Part shown: in pieces, positions 20,988 through 22,926 of the stretch
How the letters are laid out: the number at the start of each line of letters is the position of its first letter
Position numbering within the stretch: position 1 is the stretch's first letter
Virus record (IMG/VR): IMGVR_UViG_3300009181_000367
Coordinates: 1-22,926 of that record
Length of the DNA: 22,926 nucleotides
From: a virus
Strand: one strand, 5' to 3'
The notes under the pieces: generated by a model
Told to the model about the DNA's origin: nothing
The model's database searches: none
What the model saw: the letters and a program-made list of their open reading frames with translations, nothing else
Position numbers and translations under genes: made by a program

Positions 20988-21032
20988 TCAAACTCCCTTT
21001 AAAAAAAATAAAAAAAACATAAAAACATACAT
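20988..21032 (-). other. Possible 14-codon leader ORF in poly-T leader
   Basis: On the minus strand, the ATG at 21032 opens a 14-residue hydrophobic frame (M-Y-V-F-M-F-F-L-F-F-L-K-G-V) whose TGA ends 1 nt before the ATG of the 82-residue gene. AGGTAGGT repeats lie just upstream of its ATG as ribosome binding sites. The Phe codons follow from the T-runs, so this may be chance. Confidence 0.3.
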
Positions 21033-21060
21033 ACCTACCTACCTACCTACCTACCTACCT
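21025..21060. repeat. Tetranucleotide tandem repeat (ACCT)7 plus two degenerate ACAT units
   Basis: Two ACAT units (21025-21032) are followed by seven perfect ACCT units (21033-21060). The last unit forms part of the TAG stop of the gene at 21059-21418. Read on the mRNA strand it is AGGT repeated, an array of Shine-Dalgarno-like AGG cores between two genes. Confidence 0.95.
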
Positions 21061-21418
21061 AATCAATTTCAAAATCAGAATCGTCCCATTCGTACGGAAT
21101 TATTGTCCATACATCAAGATTATTTACAAGGTTAGCATCTGGATGAACTTTAGGGCATAATTGCCATGTAGTTATTCTGACACCGTTTACAACAACTGTG
21201 TGATCTTCCATCATTGTATAAAGATTAATTGGTGCACCAAGTTCATTCCAATCATCAGCTTCCCTATCTACAGGTTCGATCTGAATGATCACATAGCCTT
21301 CTATATCTTCCAGCTGGCAATACGACGGCAATGGATACTGCGCGGCGTTGCTTGGATAATCACCTGGATCATCCCATATTTCTAGTTTAAGGCTTAAAGT
21401 ATTTTTAAGAATCTTCAT
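21059..21418 (-). CDS. Acidic hypothetical protein, 119 aa
   Basis: A Trp/Pro/Asp-rich acidic protein starting M-K-I-L-K-N-T-L-S-L-K-L-E-I-W-D-D-P-G-D-Y-P and ending Y-E-W-D-D-S-D-F-E-I-D. A beta-rich fold is likely (Y-V-I-I-Q-I-E-P-V; H-T-V-V-V-N-G-V-R-I-T-T-W). AAAGGAG lies upstream. No family recognised; acidic end and small size allow a DNA-mimic idea but nothing shows it. Its stop codon lies in the first unit of an AGGT tandem repeat. Confidence 0.6.
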   Translation of the reverse strand: MKILKNTLSLKLEIWDDPGDYPSNAAQYPLPSYCQLEDIEGYVIIQIEPVDREADDWNELGAPINLYTMMEDHTVVVNGVRITTWQLCPKVHPDANLVNNLDVWTIIPYEWDDSDFEID

Positions 21419-21433
21419 AGTCGATCTCCTTTA

Positions 21434-21751
21434 TTATTGTTCATTGTTTACAAGGATTACAAAACCAATATCTGTTCTAATGTCATATCCATTAGGTGAT
21501 AATTCATCGTAAATAGTTTTCTTAGGATGATTTGAAATGCCATCATAACCATCAAAACCAACATAGTTGTAAAGACCTTTTTTGTATAGCGAACTGACGA
21601 CGCCTGAAAACTTACTTCCGTTAATTCCGCTGATTCTTTTTGCCTCGGCTATATCGAATTGACAATTACTGGAAAATATAGAACCTACCATCGCGTTATA
21701 TACTTTCATCTCAAGATCATTCAAACTGTCGATCGATTCTTTAATAGTCAT
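21434..21751 (-). CDS. Possible winged-helix protein, 105 aa
   Basis: Residues about 12-62 (D-L-E-M-K-V-Y-N-A-M-V-G-S-I-F ... F-D-I-A-E-A-K-R-I-S-G-I-N-G-S-K-F-S-G-V-V-S-S-L-Y-K-K-G-L) follow the winged-helix pattern: helix, helix with an 'A-x-x-x-G-I ... F-x-x-x-x-x-x-L-x-x-K-G-L' recognition region, then a wing. It may bind DNA as a regulator or an anti-host factor. AAAGGG lies 6 nt before the ATG. It is the third gene of operon 3. Confidence 0.6.
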   Translation of the reverse strand: MTIKESIDSLNDLEMKVYNAMVGSIFSSNCQFDIAEAKRISGINGSKFSGVVSSLYKKGLYNYVGFDGYDGISNHPKKTIYDELSPNGYDIRTDIGFVILVNNEQ

Positions 21752-21779
21752 AACTAAACCCTTTATTGTTAATAACTTG

Positions 21780-22250
21780 TTAACCTAAAGAAAACCAACA
21801 AGGTTTTTCTCTATTCTTCCATGTAGCTAGGTGTATTTTATCTTTCATATAATACAGCCTATACGCTTCAACTGCACATTCATTTTTATACTCGACTGGC
21901 ATAGCCTGAGCAAACTTAGTTAACATTCCTTCTGGTATGTTACTGCATTTAGAATAGCAACTTTTGATTACATTTTGGCAAGCGTGCTGCCTATTGTAAC
22001 GATATGTATACTCGAAACATAATTCTAATGCAAAATCACATAGCCATCTGAAATTATCCCTACTTGCTGAAGCCCATTTAGTGCAAGGATGCTTGATATG
22101 TGCCGGCTTATATTCTACATCGTTAAAGCCGTTTAGAATCAACGCAGTACATAACATCTGAGCTGATTCTAAAGGCATTTTCACAATGTGTTTATCTACG
22201 TGGTACCTAGCCGCCTCCTTGATATCTGTAGATAAAATAAATATGTTCAT
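21780..22250 (-). CDS. Conserved phage protein, possible pyrimidine-dimer glycosylase-like fold
   Basis: This 156-residue protein starts M-N-I-F-I-L and carries H-V-D-K-H-I-V-K-M-P-L-E-S-A-Q-M-L (17-33; H17, D19, K20, H21, K24, E28), H-P-C-T-K-W-A (54-60) and a C-terminal P-C-W-F. I recall this 'M-N-I-F-V-L ... H-x-D-K-H-V-V-K-M-x-x-E-x-A-Q-x-L' family from many tailed phages, where it is mostly uncharacterised. Its shape resembles the pyrimidine-dimer DNA glycosylases (T4 endonuclease V type), which cut damaged bases. This assignment is tentative. Its start overlaps the previous stop as TAATG. Confidence 0.65.
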   Translation of the reverse strand: MNIFILSTDIKEAARYHVDKHIVKMPLESAQMLCTALILNGFNDVEYKPAHIKHPCTKWASASRDNFRWLCDFALELCFEYTYRYNRQHACQNVIKSCYSKCSNIPEGMLTKFAQAMPVEYKNECAVEAYRLYYMKDKIHLATWKNREKPCWFSLG

Positions 22251-22510
22251 TATTGTTTTGCCTGAGTTAAATTCCAGCCCATTTCGCCAAAATACAAAAC
22301 CCGGTGAAGATAATCCATGTCAGCATGGGTAGCATTATCTGCAACAGATAAAATTACTTCGTATGCGGAATTTGAAGGACTAGACAAACAAGCAACTATC
22401 TTGCGTAGTTTCCAAATATCAGAAGCTTTAATATTGATTGTAACAACCCTGTTTGGATCTTCTAAATCAACCATTGGATACACCGTAGCTGGTAAAGAAT
22501 CATTCGACAT
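22250..22510 (-). CDS. Hypothetical protein, 86 aa, first gene of accessory operon 3
   Basis: Begins M-S-N-D-S-L-P-A-T-V-Y-P-M-V-D-L-E-D-P-N-R-V-V-T-I-N-I and continues with helices (S-D-I-W-K-L-R-K-I-V-A-C-L). It is soluble, without motifs I recognise. AAAGGGAG precedes the ATG. It is the first gene below promoter P3, with a leader of about 80 nt that contains a perfect 7-bp hairpin. Its stop overlaps the next start (TAATG). Confidence 0.6.
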   Translation of the reverse strand: MSNDSLPATVYPMVDLEDPNRVVTINIKASDIWKLRKIVACLSSPSNSAYEVILSVADNATHADMDYLHRVLYFGEMGWNLTQAKQ

Positions 22511-22529
22511 AACAGTCTCCCTTTAATGT

Positions 22530-22546
22530 TTCGATCTTTGATCGAA
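22530..22546. repeat. Hairpin in the operon 3 leader
   Basis: TTCGATC-TTT-GATCGAA is a perfect 7-bp stem with a 3-nt loop, 20 nt before the ATG of the first gene. The next bases, TGTGTAGTCTACATA (22547-22561), form another partly palindromic stretch. It may affect ribosome access or transcript stability. Confidence 0.65.
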
Positions 22547-22597
22547 TGTGTAGTCTACATAGATGGATAAATCAAAGTGATTCATCTATCTATAATT

Positions 22598-22629
22598 ATT
22601 CTAAAGGTTAGTGGTTACAATGTCTACAT
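22598..22629 (-). promoter_or_regulatory. Promoter P3 with dyad operator for accessory operon 3
   Basis: On the minus strand, TAGACA (22621-22626) is spaced 17 nt from TAGAAT (22598-22603). The dyad here is ATGTAGACATTGTAACCAC (22611-22629), which keeps the ACATTGT centre but has one mismatch in each outer arm compared with P1 and P2. It would drive the genes from 22510 down to 20473. Confidence 0.72.
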
Positions 22630-22926
22630 CAATTAGCAGTATTTTTAAAAATATTATTAATGTATCTATAGAAGCAAATGCGGTGAATCTATTGTATGTC
22701 TATTTTTATAGCTTATAACAGTGGTTTAATATATCTATATAAATGGAGTATAAAAAAATAAAAAAAATAGGTGTCACCCCCCTACCTCTCGTATATACGC
22801 ATTCGGTATAGGTTGGTGTGTAGATAGATATAGAAGGCAGAGGGCAGGAAGGTGTAGCTATTGTGTACACACATGGCCGTGTCTGTTTTATATATATTTT
22901 TTTTTTTTTTTTTTTTAGATACCACT
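22630..22926. other. Non-coding, simple-repeat-rich right edge
   Basis: I see no gene in this stretch. It holds the palindromes TATTTTTAAAAATA (22640-22653) and CGTATATACG (22790-22799), a minus-strand T8-A-T7 tract near 22752-22768, a C6 run near 22776, a purine-rich stretch at about 22830-22852, a copy of the promoter dyad and a run of 20 T (22897-22916). It may be a control region or replication/packaging site, but none of these can be shown here. Confidence 0.5.
22852..22870 (+). promoter_or_regulatory. Fourth copy of the dyad operator, without an evident promoter
   Basis: GTGTAGCTATTGTGTACAC matches the P1 dyad at 17 of 19 positions and runs in the opposite direction. The position of the -35 reads TAGCTA and no -10 lies 17 nt further on, so it looks like an operator alone or the remnant of a rightward promoter. 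Confidence 0.6.

Noticed and set aside
21025-21060. ACCT repeat as a CRISPR array or iteron origin
   Set aside because: Units are 4 bp with no spacers; too short and regular for either.
22771-22877. A 30-codon minus-strand frame in the right-edge region
   Set aside because: No ribosome binding site, no recognisable protein character, and it runs through the orphan dyad and palindromes.
1-22926. tRNA genes, integrase or transposase
   Set aside because: I looked for cloverleaf-like segments and recombinase motifs and found none; a temperate lifestyle cannot be claimed from this window.

Overview
This is a segment of an AT-rich tailed double-stranded DNA phage genome (Caudoviricetes; possibly an environmental contig). 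It holds tail structural genes, a small and large terminase pair, a primase-helicase replication set, a Sak4/RecE/RusA-type recombination set, and a large block of small, tightly packed accessory genes. Shine-Dalgarno sequences (AAAGGGG, GGAG) are strong, stop/start overlaps (TAATG, ATGA) are frequent, and recognisable promoters are sigma70-like, so a bacterial host is implied. I see no integrase, tRNA, rRNA, CRISPR array or insertion sequence. The host cannot be named from the sequence.

Layout. 1-3906 (+): the 3' end of a repeat-bearing tail protein, then an 1102-residue tail/structural protein with a cysteine/histidine-rich C-terminus. 4003-4856 (-): two small unknown genes, one perhaps KTSC-like. 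4927-6906 (+): a small gene, TerS and TerL, with TerS and TerL overlapping far out of frame. 6890-13319 (-): prim-pol/helicase, SF2 helicase with a zinc ribbon, two DUF669-like proteins, a Sak4-like ATPase and two small unknowns. 13490-16134 (+): a ribbon-helix-helix regulator at the divergence point, RecE-like exonuclease, RusA resolvase, two unknowns and a DUF6378 protein, ending at a strong bidirectional terminator. 16181-22510 (-): three accessory operons, each behind its own promoter. 22511-22926: non-coding, regulatory and simple-repeat rich.

The most interesting part is the right third. Three minus-strand promoters (about 17.0, 20.4 and 22.6 kb) share a TAGACA -35 box, a 17-bp spacer, and a 19-bp dyad of the form GTGT-N2-ACA-N-TGT-N2-ACAC lying over the -35. 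A fourth copy of the dyad lies near the right edge. This looks like a phage regulon with one shared regulator. The middle operon carries a cassette of a TET-associated-type (TAGT) glycosyltransferase, an FkbM-family methyltransferase, a second SAM methyltransferase and two small proteins. These genes are joined by near-identical junctions (GGAGATAAATG...). By family, the cassette is best explained as a system that adds a sugar to phage DNA bases (or another surface) and methylates it. No TET/JBP dioxygenase or hydroxymethylase is present in this window to supply the base hydroxyl.

Two 58-residue genes (16780-16956 and 19641-19817) were recovered by reading the apparent gaps. Several gene starts were moved inward to the ATG with a good ribosome binding site.
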